Part shown: in pieces, positions 12,880 to 32,911 of the stretch | Position numbering within the stretch: position 1 is the first letter of the stretch | Layout: each line of letters begins with the position of its first letter | Source of the DNA: Mastacembelus armatus | Taxonomy: Eukaryota; Chordata; Actinopteri; Synbranchiformes; Mastacembelidae | DNA length: 64,000 nt | Direction of reading: 5' to 3' | NCBI RefSeq assembly: GCF_900324485.2 | Contig: NC_046640.1 | Span: 18,910,217 to 18,974,216 of the forward strand | Position numbers and translations under genes: made by a program | The notes under the pieces: generated by a model | What the model was told of the DNA's origin: nothing | Database searches by the model: none | Seen by the model: the letters and a program-made list of their open reading frames with translations, nothing else

Positions 12880-13430
12880 ACAAATCGGTCATTAGCTTGT
12901 GTGTTAGCTAGCCCGCTAGCTCGGCACTGTCCCCGTACAGCAGCTCAGACTGCAGGATATACACAGGTGTGTTTTGACTCACTTGATATTACCGGAGCTC
13001 TTCAGTCTACACAGGGGACCAATGTGTCTAACAGCTGGAAATCATTAGATTCAAGCAGGTACGTGGTCGGTAGGTCGGCTCGGTCCAGCAGTCGACCACG
13101 CGCTGACGCCTCGGACAATAAAGACAAACAGGCTCCGGTTGTCGCAGCGGAGTCCGTTCAACCGCGGCTCTTTTTTTTTTTTTTTTTTTTTTTTTGAATC
13201 CAAAACCGTTTTCAAATACCCCTGTCTGACTTTTGGTTAAAACAGGAGCAGAGAGACCACCGTGCTGGCAAACTGACAAAACAAGTATCGGCGGCCGCTG
13301 CAGGAGAAAGATGTGGTTTGTTATGACAACACGCAGAGGAAGTCTAAAGACTGCAAAACAAACCCCCGTCGACCAATGGGAGCGTGGGAGTGACGTTTAG
13401 AATATGGGTCAACCAATCAGAGTCGAGCTG
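12880..13430 (-). promoter_or_regulatory. ypel3 promoter region with two CCAAT boxes
   Basis: This CpG-rich stretch upstream of ypel3 holds two CCAAT boxes (13373-13377 and 13413-13417) 40 bp apart with a TGACGT half-site (13391-13396) between, a layout typical of NF-Y promoters. GTTAGC occurs at 12903-12908, and a poly-T run lies at 13172-13194. A long open frame across this region on the plus strand is a composition artefact. The exact start site is not known. Confidence 0.45.
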
Positions 13431-13534
13431 ACATGAGCCTTTTATGGCTATCAGCCTGATTGATATGGCTTTTAGTGGGTTATCGTTGTTTCCTGCTGCT
13501 GGATTAGGGACGAAAGGCTGCAAACCTTTACAGC

Positions 13535-13700
13535 GATGGGATGAAACTTAACGTATTTACTACACTTAAGTACATTTTTGAGGTACTTGTACTTTTACTT
13601 CAGTATTGTAGATTCATGCCACTTTATGCTTCTATTTAACTACATCTTCATTGCAACTAGTTGAAAAACACAAATGTTTTGATTATGAGGATTTGATGCT
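13535..13700 (+). repeat. fragment of a percomorph interspersed repeat (AAGTAC-rich)
   Basis: The segment includes ACTTAAGTACATTTTTGAGG and TACTTGTACTTTTACTTCAG followed by a TGCCACTTTATGCTTCTA-like stretch. This matches from memory a repeat present in thousands of copies in percomorph fishes. Related copies lie near 43485 and, inverted, near 52985. The class is not certain; a nonautonomous DNA transposon is likely. Confidence 0.5.
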
Positions 13701-14713
13701 TTTCTTTGTTAAACTCATCATTTAACTAACCAGCCAACTAATCATTTAACTTGACTAAAGACACATCCTTTAGTTTGATCTGTTATACTGACTGACAGCA
13801 GTAGCTCTATCCTGTTTGTGTGATCAACAGTCTTATTTTCTCTGCTGGGTCACTTATTCAAACCTTTACTCTTAAAAACCTTAGTCTGCACTGATTCATT
13901 CATAGTCCATTAATTCAATACAATGTGAAACCAGCCAGGTCAGAAAAATGCAGCCTTTGTTTCACCAACAGACTGGTTGATTATTATCAATGGTCTTTGA
14001 CCATGGCCTGGGAAAACCAGGACACAGTTGAGGTTTGCTGTACATGTAAACTTGGCATATCTACACATATAGTAGATGTGATTGTACTAAACACAGATGC
14101 ACAACACATCTAGATACTATAGTAAAACCATTGTACTCACCTATATATATATATATACATATAGACTATACTACATGTGTAGCACCAAAAAGTGCACCTT
14201 ACATACTTTTTACACAGCCAAATTAGGGTTTTTGTCTTAATTGCACTAAAATAAAATAAGAAACGCAAATAAATTGTGGTAGATGATTTATTTCCTAAGT
14301 CAAGCACTTAACAAACCAAATCAATAATGTCAGTAAAGAACACCAGACAAAGTCAAAACAAAGTCACATTTACTCTCTTATCATGAAAATGTGACCAGGC
14401 CCAGCTGGTTAAATATTCACTCTGGCACTGATAGATTCACTGAGGAGAAAATCAGTTGCTGGTTTTGTAAACACTGGGCTATGACTGGAGGACTTTGGGT
14501 GGAGTCTTTATAAATACAGTAAACTCACAGCAGATCACGTGACAGTGATTAAAATTTGAGATTAAAGAGGTGAATGATCCCACTGCCCTGTGCTTAATGG
14601 CCATGCTAACAACTCTGACTAAATGTTGTCATTAGAGAGGAAATGGGTCTTGTTTTTGCTTCTCATTAGAAAGTTGCCATTTCTGACTTATCATGTCTGG
14701 ATGTCTTTTGAAG
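13700..14713. other. intergenic stretch between ypel3 promoter and gdpd3 3' end
   Basis: No gene is seen. A (TA)n microsatellite spans 14142-14157, and a TCACGTGAC E-box lies at 14535-14543. Part of the right end is probably gdpd3 3' untranslated sequence, but no clear poly(A) signal marks it. Confidence 0.35.
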
Positions 14714-17700
14714 TCACTCCTGACTTCTGTTTCTGCTGAGGTAACTCGACAAAAGAGCTGGATAGTCACTCATCACCCCTGTGGCTCCTAGCTCAAATGC
14801 TGCCTTCACGTCCTCTTCTTCATTGCAAACAAACAAATGCACCTGCAGACACAGATTTTCATCACCACAATACTCATGACTTAAGAGAATTGTTTATAAA
14901 GATAATTCTGAACTGAAGAGATGGAAAAAATTGACCCATTTTATTATTATAACTTTGTTCTGTGTAACCAAAAACAGTAACAAAGTAAATCTGAGCTCAA
15001 CCGACACAAGGATTAAAGCTAAAATCACTGTGTCCTGTGACCCTGTCATCTGTGCTGTAGTTTTAAGCTTCAGTAAGTAGCTTGACCATGAAGAAAACTC
15101 AAAGCCTATTTTCTAATTCAGGAGAGGAGCAGTTTTCACAAATGCAACTGTCAAAACAGAGCAGACATCAGCATAAAGCAAAAATCTGGGAAGCTACAGC
15201 ATATGACTTAGACTGTTTCCATACTTAATCTACTCAGACCACTCATGGCCTGACAATGGGGGTGAGCTCATCCCAGCAGAGATTAGTCACATCATGACAG
15301 AGGTGATGCATCAGAGACACTCAGTGGTTGTGTCAGCCTGTCTGTTATCTGAAATTCTGAGGCACTTTCTGAATTAAGTAATCAAGTCACAATCAAGTTA
15401 TTTACTAAACTGAACAATTAAGTCATCTACACAGTAGCATCTAAAAAATGGTTTTAAAGTGTTTTTGTGTCAGATAAAGGCAATTATTTAAGATGGTGAG
15501 GCCAAAATAAGATGTTTAATAAGTACATTATATAATATATGTAATGGTTTCTGACCTGTATTCCACGGGCTGTAAGGTGTTTAAAGAGACTCTTCCTCAT
15601 AGTCATTCTAGAATGAAAGAATAATACAAAAAGTGCTTAATTTTACCCTTATAAGCTTATAATCTCACATATAAACATTATTCTACATACAAACATAAGT
15701 AAATTTACTCTAAATCTAATGTTCTTAGTTATATTTCTTTCTCAGTCTGTAAAACTTTTTTTTCTTTATAATTCAAAAACTGAGTCAGGTCAGCTGTAAG
15801 GAAGGCTGCAACCATTTACTCACTTTTCTAACAAATAAATGACCAGCCTGTTCCTCATGATGGGACTCTCAGGAATGAATGTCCTGCAGCACACAGAGAG
15901 AAAAGGAACACACATTTCTGATGTGACAAATTTAAGAGAGAGAATAAAACCAGATGGATGAATAAGAAGTACAGCCAAAGCAACTAACAGATGAACATGT
16001 GATGCAGCTTTAAAACATGGATAAAACACTGGGCATAGGCAACTGTGGAATATTCCAAGCTCAGATGAGTGTTGATTGTCTCCCTCACATGTACGAACAC
16101 ACACATGGTCTCAACATGTACAGACACACACTCCCGCAGCCACACCTGTTGATGAGGCGCACCAGGTAGAACTGTAGTAAACTCTCTCCCAGCGGCACAA
16201 AAGGGAGCAGGCCGCTGTAGAAGAGAAGCAGAAGCTGCAAACCCCGGCCCACAGTAAAACTGTACGGCATCGAGCTGTTCTATAAAGAGGCAAAGACACA
16301 GAGAGACAGTTTTTATCAGTGTGGGGCATTTCTGTGAAACAGCCAATGGAGCTGGTAATACCATCAGATTTAAGATCACAATTTTGAGCAAAAATGTTAT
16401 ACTGTAAATTTGTAGTTTAATAATGTACAGGTAATACTGTCTCCCCCCAGTGGTTAATGTACCATTCTGCGGCATTCCTTCATTATGCTGGAGTCTACAG
16501 AGGCCCAGACAGTGATCTTCTCTCTGTTGTAGCGTTTCACCAGGTCAGACACCTACAGAAGAACAAGTGGTGGATTAAATATGAGGTCGGTGAAATGATG
16601 AAGGTGAACCCAGTCAGATCAAATCAAGTTCAGTAAATCTGTACACCATTACAGCTGGGCCAACTATTTAAAACAATAATGTAACACTGACAGCCTGTAT
16701 TTACTTCATAAGATTCCTCACCACATTTACAAGTCTGAACTGTGGGTGTGCAAATAGTGGCTGCAATTTAGAGCTCATCATCATCTTGACATTTAACTGG
16801 ATAGTTCCTAAGCACCACAACTAAAGCCTCAGAAATATCACAGCATTCACTGAACACCCATATGACACATTTTAATTAAATAGTACACAGCTTCAGGTTC
16901 TGACAGCTAACATAGCCTGTCTGACGTACTTTCAGTAGTACCACATAAATTATTATCTTGATACACTTACATCTCGGATTTGAGGTAGCACTTTATAACA
17001 CTCTATCACAGTTTCAGCAGATCCAGGAGCAACGAAGGATAAGAATCATGGAATAGGATCTAACATGTCCAATGAGCCAGTATTGTGAAAGTGAAATTTT
17101 CAGGAAAGTGCTTGGAAACTGTGTCTTGGTCAGAGTTGGACTTTCTTCAGGTGCACTGTACCTTTTCTATGAGCTCGTTGTTGTTCTCTTTGATCTCAAT
17201 GCTGACGGGTATTTCAGGAAACTTCTTGAACACCTCCTCCAGCAGAGCAAACTTCCTGTCTGCACTGCTGCTGTAGTGACCTGGAGGACGAGAAGAGTGA
17301 AAAGTAAGGTTACATGCACGCACGCACGCACGCACGCACACACACCTACTGACAAAATTCTTCATTTCACTGTATTTTGTTAATGGTTAATGATTTGAGA
17401 GGAGGAACTTACCTACATAGAATGTCACCTCCAGGCTCTCCTTATACAAAGGTAAATCCTGAAAGTGTTGAGAAGCAAATTTATGGAGGCATAAGAAGGA
17501 ATATTATTGTGATGGTGAGGGTGACTGCCATGAAGAGACATTACATACAGTATATTTTATCTGTTCCAGCTGAAATTCGACATGTAACATGTGAGTACTG
17601 AGTACAAATTAAGAAGCTGGGCAAAACAAAAAAACAAAAAAAACAATACTTGTCCTAACGTGACGATTGCCGCCCTTGTCCTCCCACCTGTAGGTTGAGT

Positions 17701-18897
17701 GAGGAGATGGTGACGTCACAACCGGTCTGCCGCAGCAGATTGTCATCATGTGACACCACCACATGTCCATCACGCGTCAAGTGACAGTCCAGCTCCAGCA
17801 TCTCTGTGCCCTTCTCCACCGCACTGGAGAAAGAAGTTCAGATTGTAAGAAGCTAAAACATGAGAATATATAGACAACCTGTAAAGTGAGAGAGCTTGTG
17901 CTGTACTCCACTCTGAACTGAGAAACCAACTCACCAAGCCTCTATAATAAAGATCTGCAGACAGTGTAGCAAGAGACAAATACACATTCATTCATTCATG
18001 AATCTTACATCTATTTTAAATCTTACTTTAATCAATTTTAGTCAGAGAGCACTTGTATCTTCGGTGCTAGAATTTACATTTAAGTAGTTTTGCTAAGTTG
18101 CAAATGATAAAACAACAATCCCTGTGCTGACAAAATTTTGAGGTTTTCTCAACCAACTCAATGAAATAGATTCAATTTTAAAATAAATAAATTAAATAAA
18201 ATTGCTTTAGACAGCAGCCAGGGGGATGCAAGTGGGTGCCGAGTATATAAACACAGGAGACATCTAACACGTACAAAGCTGGATAATCACTGCTGTTCTG
18301 AGAGCAACATGTTTGAGTTTGGTACTCACTTGGTGAACGCCTCCATGGTGCTTTCTATCTTCTCTCCACTTCCTGCAATCAGGTGAAGGAGTCAGAGAAG
18401 CCCTCTGCTCTAATAATGCACACTCCGCTATATTAATTATGTATTTTCAAACAACTGGTGAAAAAAATATTGTCAAACTTCCACTGAATCAGTCTTACTC
18501 AGCAGGAACCTTATTGTGTTTGCACTTACTTTTTACATTTTCATTTATTTCCGCATATTAAAAACTGACAGAAATGAGCCACTAAAATGTGTGTATCCTT
18601 CTATCCATTTTCTCAGCTTCTTCCCACTCAGTAAACCTCATGACAGCCTGAATTCTGACTGACACCCAGCTGTATGACTGCACATCATGATCAGGTTTTA
18701 AATCACACATCTTAATCATGTGTCCCTCCTCCAGGCAGGCTGTGAGTTACCCTCTTACCTCCTCTGTGTGAGATGTGTGTGCAGTGAAAGGCTGTGCGTT
18801 TCTTCTTGTGGAGAATGTGTGGGTTCTTCAGCAGGTACACAGAGGTGAGAGCATATCCTCCCACCACAGGGAGGGCGAAATATAAAAAGCTGCTCAT
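14714..18897 (-). CDS. gdpd3: Glycerophosphodiester phosphodiesterase domain-containing protein 3 (lysophospholipase D)
   Basis: GDPD3 (GDE7) is a membrane enzyme of the GP-PDE fold that cleaves lysophospholipids to lysophosphatidic acid. Ten coding exons were placed: 18897-18759, 18372-18330, 17823-17688, 17458-17413, 17280-17162, 16552-16463, 16279-16146, 15883-15824, 15607-15556 and 14842-14714. They join in phase to 315 residues, close to human GDPD1/GDPD3. An N-terminal membrane helix (FLYFALPVVGGYALTSVYLL) is followed by the catalytic signature HISHRGG (H44), the ELDCHLTRDG metal-binding segment (E71, D73) and SHDDN (H86). A second hydrophobic segment (LQLLLLFYSGLLPFVP) lies mid-protein, as in GDPD1/3. 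Its place between ypel3 and mapk3 supports GDPD3 over GDPD1. Confidence 0.94.
17316..17345 (+). repeat. (CACG)n/(CA)n microsatellite in gdpd3 intron 4
   Basis: About six CACG units pass into CA units, close to the acceptor of gdpd3 exon 5. This is a simple slippage repeat. Confidence 0.8.
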
Positions 18898-18899
18898 TC

Positions 18900-20407
18900 T
18901 TACCCAAAATCAGGTCCAATGAACACCTGACAGCCCCTGTAAGATCCAACTCAATATGTTGGACTGAAACAGTGCAAACTGTGATCTAACTAAACTTTAA
19001 AAGAAGTTAATTAAGCCCTCAGTGAAGACCTACAGCAGCCCTGTCGTTCCAGTGAGAAGTGAATGGATCCAAAAGCTTGGGCGAAGCCAGCCTGCTCTGC
19101 GTCTTGTTTGCAAGATAAGAAAAAACCGGACAGACTGGTAAGACTGAAAAAAACATGTCCCACGAGTGTTTCATTGCGCAAGAATTGAGGAAGTGTCCAT
19201 CTTAACGGAGTTACCTGCAACCATCAGAGCTGTAAAATCTGTTAATAAAGCACTAGCACATAATCCAGAGCTCACCTCATCACTCTGTTTTCACTAGCCT
19301 CTCCCCTGCTCGTGGCAATACTATCCACTCTGAGAACTGCTTTGTTCAGCAGGAATGAAAGGCTTTGTGTGTGTCATAACGGCATGTTTGCCTCCACTGG
19401 ATTTTTTTTTTTATTCTGCTACATTATCTGGAGTATCTAACACTTAATTGCCCTCTTGACAAGCATTGAGGCAGGCGTATTTGACAAAGGGGATGTGGTT
19501 GTGTGTACAGATACAGTATGTAAAATGAACTCTGATCAACTTGTCAGGGCACAAATATGAAACCTACTACATATGTGAAGGGTTGCATGCTTCATATACA
19601 TACAGTACAAAGTCAGCAAAGCACTGTATGGTTGAGCTTTAGTAACCAAGCTGGAATGTGACAAACAATGGTGGGACAGGCTGAGCCCACTCCAACAAAC
19701 ATGGTTTTCACCAGGACAGAGAAATCCATTCACCGCAGTTCAATGTGACTTTCTACCACTTTCTGACTTTTCCAGTTCATCCTCTTGACACAAAAGCATG
19801 TGTTAATCCTGGACAGCGCTGTCAATCTAGTCTCTGCAAAAAGACTCTGGGAACGTAAGGGAGGAAAGGAGAAGCCATGCTGAGACATGTTATGAAAAAC
19901 AAAACATGACTACAGCTGCACAGAAGCACCAACAAGTTAACACTTATGAATGACGTACAGGTTCAAGGGACACACTTGCAAACTTTGTAAAATGGGAAAA
20001 ATGTGGCCCGGTTCTTAGGAATCTTGGCACATTATTAATAGTAGCAGTATTTACTTAATAGAATATATGAATGGAAAAATAGAAATTTTTAACATTATCA
20101 ACATATGAATACAATTTTTAATAAATGAACAGATTAGACAACAGGCCCTCATTCTCCCTACACAGAAGCAAGACACCTGGACTGAAAGATACACAGAATG
20201 ACTAAACCTCTAGTGTTGATCACTTTGTGCCTCTGAAATTCTTCAGACCTTTGTGATTATTTTCTGTCTCCTATGAGTTGTTTTGCATCGGTTTGTGGTT
20301 CCTTTGGCTCTGCAAAGTTTCACTGACAACCCAACTACATATCGGCTCCTTATTTTGGTGGATCTTGGAGATAAAAAGAAGAAAAAGACAGCCCAGTATT
20401 TGTAACA
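18900..20407. other. intergenic stretch with gdpd3 5' region
   Basis: No coding gene is seen. The first few hundred bases should contain gdpd3 5' untranslated sequence and promoter, but there is no CpG-rich core like those of the neighbouring genes. Confidence 0.35.
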
Positions 20408-23400
20408 GTATCAGGAAATTTTATTCAATTATATGTATATAACTCAGTTTCTTTGTTAATCGTTTAATCCATAATACCCATATAATATACAGACTATAAC
20501 CCTCAATAACTCATATCTCTTTGACAATCTGCTTATATCTTCTTTTAAAATAACTCCTTATAAAGATTTTGGAGGGAAAATCAATCAATCAAAGAAAAAA
20601 AAAATGTTTCAGTAAAAGATTGAACACACTGCCAATAACAATCACACCTCTATCAGAAATAAAGAAAAATGCAAAAAGCATCCTAATAAAAAAAAAAGAT
20701 ACAACTTTAACTCCCTTTAATGTAAAAAAACAAAACAAAACAAAAACAACTCACCAATAGAACAACAATAGCAATAATAAGAACAGCCATTTAAAACCAA
20801 CAATATCTGGAAACAGGCCTCATGACAGACAGGCCTATAGAATCGCCAATACTGTATGAATGTATGTGGTGTGTTTAAGTGCAACTTCTCACAAACGCAG
20901 ATACACTTCTCAACTGAGGAAATGTGCACGAGTGTGTAAAGAGGTCTGCAAAATGCGGTCATCCTTGTGCATTACCATCATTTCTCAGTGAGATGCTTGG
21001 TCTGGTGGCAGGTCAGAGAAAAAAAACAAAAAACAAAGCAAAGTCTGGTTGACTGATAAATGAATATATAGTGTAGATATGAAATACATAGAAAATATCT
21101 GTGTGACTGCTTTTGTCATGATCAAAAAGAAAAATAAAATTTGTCACACAGATGTAGGGAGAGGGTCCAAGCTGTGTGGAAACAATATATACTTCCAAAA
21201 CACACACACACTAAGAAAAGTCTTGGCATTACGTTACTGATGAGCAGATGCACAAACACTTTTACACTGACGTAAGTTACTGGAAATGATTCACTTAACA
21301 CAGAGCACATGAAAGTTAAGCTGAACGAGCAGGATATGACACAGGGAGGAAAACTGAAAAAACCGAAAACAGGGGCAACACGTAGCAGGAAAGACAAAGT
21401 GCAGGCGTGCTGATTGGATAATATAACTGGAGCTCCTGCTGCTCCTACAACCATCCATGATCTACGATCCAGGTGAGATAAGGGCAATGATTTCTCTGAG
21501 GAGCGTGGAGGAAAGCAGCCACAAAGTCAGCGATGTGGGTTAGAAGGTCTTTATCAATCCCACTGTTGAAAAGCAGAAAATGCTGGGTACATAAAAACCG
21601 AAGCGGCTGGAGAGGGGGGGAGGCAGCCCTTTGAGTAAAGCGTGGTGAGAGTTGGGAGGCCAAACAAAAGGATGAGCATCACCACATGCACCAAAAAGCC
21701 TCACACCCATCCCAGAGTGCCGGCTATGACTTCTGAAATAACAGATATGATGCACCTCGAGCCACAGATGTAAAACAAACGGATGATTTTCCTGTGCAAG
21801 AAGGGGAGGCCAGTGAGCATTACACATCTGGCTCTGTTGGCATCAGAGGCCTGCCCTGAGACAGAGGATCCTGTATATGTGTTGGTCCACTGTTGTAGTT
21901 TTTCAGGGCAGAGGGGGGGAATTCTCTTACTGGTCCCAGTGCAACAGAAAAATTAGTGCAGTCTGAGCTGCTGACTGAGCTGGGGGATGTTCCACCAGGC
22001 AGCAATAAATACAGTCACATCCAGAGCAGAGAAAGGAGGGAGCAGACACTAATGACAGAGGAACACAGGACACAGAAACTCTACACATGCACACGCTCAA
22101 AGAAACATGTCTTTAGAAATGACACTGTCACCTACATTGACTAATACACATCCAGTACATTAGACAGGAAAACACACGAACAAGCAAAGGAAGGGGGAGT
22201 GCAAAAACAAAACTGGGCAGAGAGCAGCAAAACTCAGACATAAATTCTTCAACCATGAAGTGATGGTGGTTGCTGGGCCGCACACTGAGCAGCTATAAAT
22301 AACTGTAAAGCACTCGCCTACAACAGTCCTGAGTTTGACTGTTTCCTTGTAGATTAATCAATAACATACAGTTTTTGCAGGAGTCATAAAGGAGTGGCTG
22401 TTGGAATAGATACCAGCTGAGGAACACTAAGCTGCAGTGACAGACCTCATAAATTCAGGCCAGTTTCATTCAGCACTCACACCAGCAGACCTTTTCATAG
22501 TAGACATTTTGGCATGTCATAGCAGGTGAAGCACAGAAAATGAATAACAGGGACATTCCATTTAGGTGAGCTACTTTCAGGGATTTGGTTTTGTGCATGC
22601 TGGCCCACTGGCATGATCTACTGGGAAACTTGATGGAACAGAGTCAGAATGTGTGCTGTGAAAATGGTCCATAGGCTGAAATGATCATAATTTGAAAATT
22701 GGCCACTTGAATTAATAAGTTGTTCAAATTTGGACCTGCACTGTCAGTTAAGGCCCAGGTTGCATATGTGCACTTTGACTCTCCAAAGTAGCTCTCGAAG
22801 CAAAGAGGAAACGTTAGAGACGCAGTACAAATCCAGCACTGTGCAATGGAAAGGCTAATGTCAAGCCGGCCCTATTGTCCAGAATATGTGTCCTCTTTAA
22901 TAAATCGTTTGGGGGAAAAGCAGTTATCAAAAATTTAAATTAAGAAGGGCTGATGAGCCATGTAGGGTTTCAGCATAATAGTGACCCTGGTCCACAATCT
23001 GATGTCTGGTATATTTAATGGAACAGAGCTGTTATGTGGTGAAGTGGATGATACAGTAACGTTATAATACCAGGGTCTTTTCTGGTAAAAGTCTCTAATT
23101 CTCACAATATGCTGTTAATTTGGGTGCTGTTGGGAAGGTTTTTGGATGGCAAAGAGCATCATGAATGTTATAGAAGAGGGGGCTTAGGTATCATTGTTCT
23201 AATGCCTCAATGGACATGCAGATACAGGATCTATATCACATGTTTTATCTTATTTGTTCCAATCATGTAGCCCCTCCTGAATGGACCTGACTTTCCACAA
23301 ATGAAGGGAACGTTCATTCTGTCTGCCCTTGTAGGTCACAACATAGTCAAACTGTGGTAGAGTTCAAAACAGACAGTCCTTAACTGCTCCCCAGCCAAGT

Positions 23401-24852
23401 TCCCTGCAGCTCTCTGCCACTTTGGTAAAATTCAGGAATGCATGCATTCATATGAACATCATAAAGTTCTTCAGAGGGAAAAAAAAAAAAAGAGCGACAA
23501 CACAACCTGCCAACATTCCAGTAAAACACTAAATGTTTGTCTCAAAATCAAGTGTTCAAAAATGACTTGTATTGTAATGTAACATACAAATACGACTCTG
23601 AACTGATCCAAAAACAGTCAAGCTACAGTGTAAAAAACAAAAGCGGCAACAAGGACATTAAAAAAAAAAAAAAAAACTAAACAAAAAAACAACTATTTTT
23701 GTATATACAAACACACCCCAGAATAGCATAACCATTCTTTTAGTCCTCGATTCAACCAGTTTTTCATTTACATGGAGCAAGACAAAAGAGTTATGGCGTT
23801 GGTTAATACAGTAGTATGTGTTTATATGTGAGGAAGAGACTAAGGACAGGTGCAGGAGAGACAGATGTGGGAAGGATGTGGGGTGTGGTGATGAGGGCAG
23901 AGGGGGGGGGATTACTGCAGAAGGTACAGGATGGGACATTGGGACATTTAACTGGAAATCAAAACAACAGGTATGAGGGGAGAGGAGGGAGAGTCCAAAA
24001 TAAGAAGTGACACAGCATGAGCTTCGACACACCCTACGACCCCACCCAACCACAGAAATGAAAAGTTAAAACTTAGCTCTCTCTTGCAGTAGAAATGGAA
24101 AGATAAGCAGTTAAATGTTCATATTTCTTGTTTTCTCTTTTTGTCGATTTCTTGAAGATGCATTTTTCTTTTGTTTTAGCATGTCGTTTGGGGTCTTGTT
24201 CCAAGCCTCTGCAGGGTTTTACCACGATTTTAGGGCTGAGTTAAAAAAAAAAAAGAAAAAAGAAAAAGAAAAGCACATTAAGCCACAATCCACACATTTC
24301 CATAAATATAAATACTGACTTATCAAAAATTAAGGCAAAGTTAACCAAAGTTGTGTAAGTGCGATCTGCCCACTCAGTTACATAGAAATACACTTATAGG
24401 CCTCTGACACCCTCTTTACAAAAATACTGACTGGTATAAGAGCCATTAATTTATGTTGACATGTAGCTGGAAAAAAACATTTATAGAGGAGACAACATTA
24501 TATATACATCATAATGTAGTAACAGTTTAATTTTGTCACTCAGTTTTTTGTATGATGACAACACTACCCTGTTGTAGCTGTGTGACAGCAAACAGGTTCA
24601 CAGGCTGAAAAGTCTCTGTGTGTTTAAATAAATGCATAAATAGCAGGTGAACCACTGACATCTAGTGGTCTAAATCACATTTTTCTTCAGAATGCAGACA
24701 TGACAACTAAACAAATCATGCAGTTTCTTGACAAACAGAGCTTCCTGAAGCTGTTGGGCTGATGCCAAAGTTGAAATTTTGGTTTTCACAGCAAAGGCTG
24801 CTGTGATGCTGTGTTTGCGTGTTTAAGTGACATTGTTATGTACCTGTGCGTC
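20408..24852 (-). other. mapk3: possible long 3' untranslated region of mapk3
   Basis: No gene or convincing splice signals occur in these 4.4 kb on either strand. The first canonical minus-strand AATAAA after the mapk3 stop is at about 20413-20408; an ATTAAA variant lies near 22898. The stretch could be one long 3' UTR or UTR plus spacer. Homopolymer A/T runs occur near 23660 and 24245. Confidence 0.3.
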
Positions 24853-31377
<6,525 letters not shown>

Positions 31378-31640
31378 TCTTCCTCTCCAAACCGCTCCTG
31401 CTCTGTCAGGGTGTTTCACCGGGGACCACCGCCGCTCCCTGCGCCGTCTAACGTTTGACCGAACCGAACGGATTGCCTGGCTTACGGAACAAAGTACCGA
31501 TCCGGGCCCTCTCTGCTACGGGACTGTAAATGGATTTCGTGCGCGAGCGCAGATTTGGTCGCAGCACGGAGCGTAAATGCGCGTGCCAAACTACGGTAAC
31601 ACAGGTGCGTTAGATATTCTCGCTAGTGCGACTTGTTTGG
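31378..31640 (-). promoter_or_regulatory. mapk3 5' UTR and CpG-rich promoter
   Basis: The sequence before the mapk3 ATG is rich in CpG and lacks a TATA box, as expected for a broadly expressed kinase gene. No start site can be fixed from sequence alone. Confidence 0.4.
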
Positions 31641-31919
31641 GCGGAGTCGCGTCCCTTGGTTGCGGCTCAAACCATAGGCACCGCCTGTTCAGCTTCGCCG
31701 TTTTGGCGAAGCAAGTGCGATCTGCAAACTAAACACGCAGCAGCTACGAGTGGGCGTGCCGAAGTATGTTGCACGCTGCCTGTTATGACAAGAAGAATAG
31801 TTTACGATGACATTCTTATTTTGTGTTAATCCGCCTCTAAACACAATTAGTCATCTTTGTCTTTTAAATGGTTCTGTGACACCCACTAATGTAGGTTCAG
31901 CTGAGGCCTTTCGTTTCCA

Positions 31920-32215
31920 TCTACAGTGCTGTGCAGAGGTTTCAGGCACTTTAGATGTTTCAAATTCCTAGCAGACAACACCATCAGGTGTCAGATTAAT
32001 CCCAGGTTCATTGTGCAGCTCATTGTACATGACAACAAAGAACCCACATAGAAGTTCATGGAGAACTATTTTCAGGGGCTAGTAGAACCAGGAGTCCTGC
32101 AGCAGATGGTCTGAGCCCCACAGAGTCTGGGATCACATGATGAGACAGAAACACTGGAACAGCCTGAGCCTACAGAAAACTGTAGCAGCTTCTTCAAGGT
32201 TTATACATGAAAACC
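31920..32215 (+). repeat. unit 1 of a diverged repeated segment
   Basis: The stretch starts AGTGCTGTGCAGAGGTTTCA and contains GGAGTCCTGCAGCAGATGG. A related segment recurs about 390 bp further on (32380-32640) with the same order of motifs. The wording resembles a dispersed fish repeat, but I cannot name the family and no terminal repeats were found. Confidence 0.4.
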
Positions 32216-32379
32216 CAGTTTATGCCATTTACATTAAAAGCATCCCCTGTATAATGTTTATCATAATTATAGTCATAAAATAACAGGATGCCAGCTGACA
32301 GCAAATGGTAACCAGCAGTAGGTCTACTGTGCAAGTGATTTATGCACTTTGGGTGTCATTATCACACAGTGGTCTACCA

Positions 32380-32640
32380 TCAGGAAGTTCTGTGGTCCGT
32401 CCTGATTTTTCTCTGCAGCACGGCACCGATCACAGACATACAGCCAGAGTGATGGAGGCCTTTTCCAGAAACAGGAAGAACAAGGAGTCCTGCAGCTGAT
32501 GCTGTGAGTCCTGGTCTCCACAAATGGAGCCAGTCAGGGATTACATAAAGAAACAGGACACACTGAGAGTCCAAATCCACAAAAGATCTGAGGCCAGTGT
32601 TTAGAAGTACCTGTCTCCTAAGTGCATTGAGAAACTGTGT
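32380..32640 (+). repeat. unit 2 of a diverged repeated segment
   Basis: The motif AAGGAGTCCTGCAGCTGATG and the following ATTACATAAAGAAACAGGAC parallel the motifs of unit 1 at 32085-32150. Both units lie in the spacer between the divergent genes mapk3 and nudt9. Confidence 0.4.
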
Positions 32641-32911
32641 GCTCCATTCATGTCCAAAATCAAAAAATAAAATTGGTAAAATTTTTAAAAAAATGCAAAC
32701 ACAATTTGCAATTATGTGCATAGCAGTTCAATAATATATATGATGTTAATATAAAACTAGATCTGTCCATTTCACATGTACTTATTAGTAAGACATTTAC
32801 CAACAAATACGTGAATCTGTTACTATGGGGACGAATGCGACTACTGTGACCACACCCCATTTTCATACGTCACCACGTAGGGCGGTGCACTTCCTGGTTA
32901 CTGTGTTTTGC

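Noticed and set aside
12571-13197. Open frame of 208 codons on the plus strand
   Set aside because: It overlaps the CpG-rich ypel3 promoter, ends in a poly-Phe run created by a poly-T tract, and resembles no protein family.
14535-14543. Second CLEAR-like site (TCACGTGAC)
   Set aside because: It lacks the first base of the consensus and lies downstream of gdpd3 and far from any promoter, so chance is the simpler reading.
15984-16475. Open frame of 163 codons on the minus strand
   Set aside because: It runs through two gdpd3 introns and mostly out of the gdpd3 frame; the spliced exons explain the coding signal.
23658-24053. Open frame of 131 codons on the minus strand
   Set aside because: It is low complexity (Pro/Ser/His runs and a Phe tail from poly-A/T) and lies in the presumed mapk3 3' UTR.
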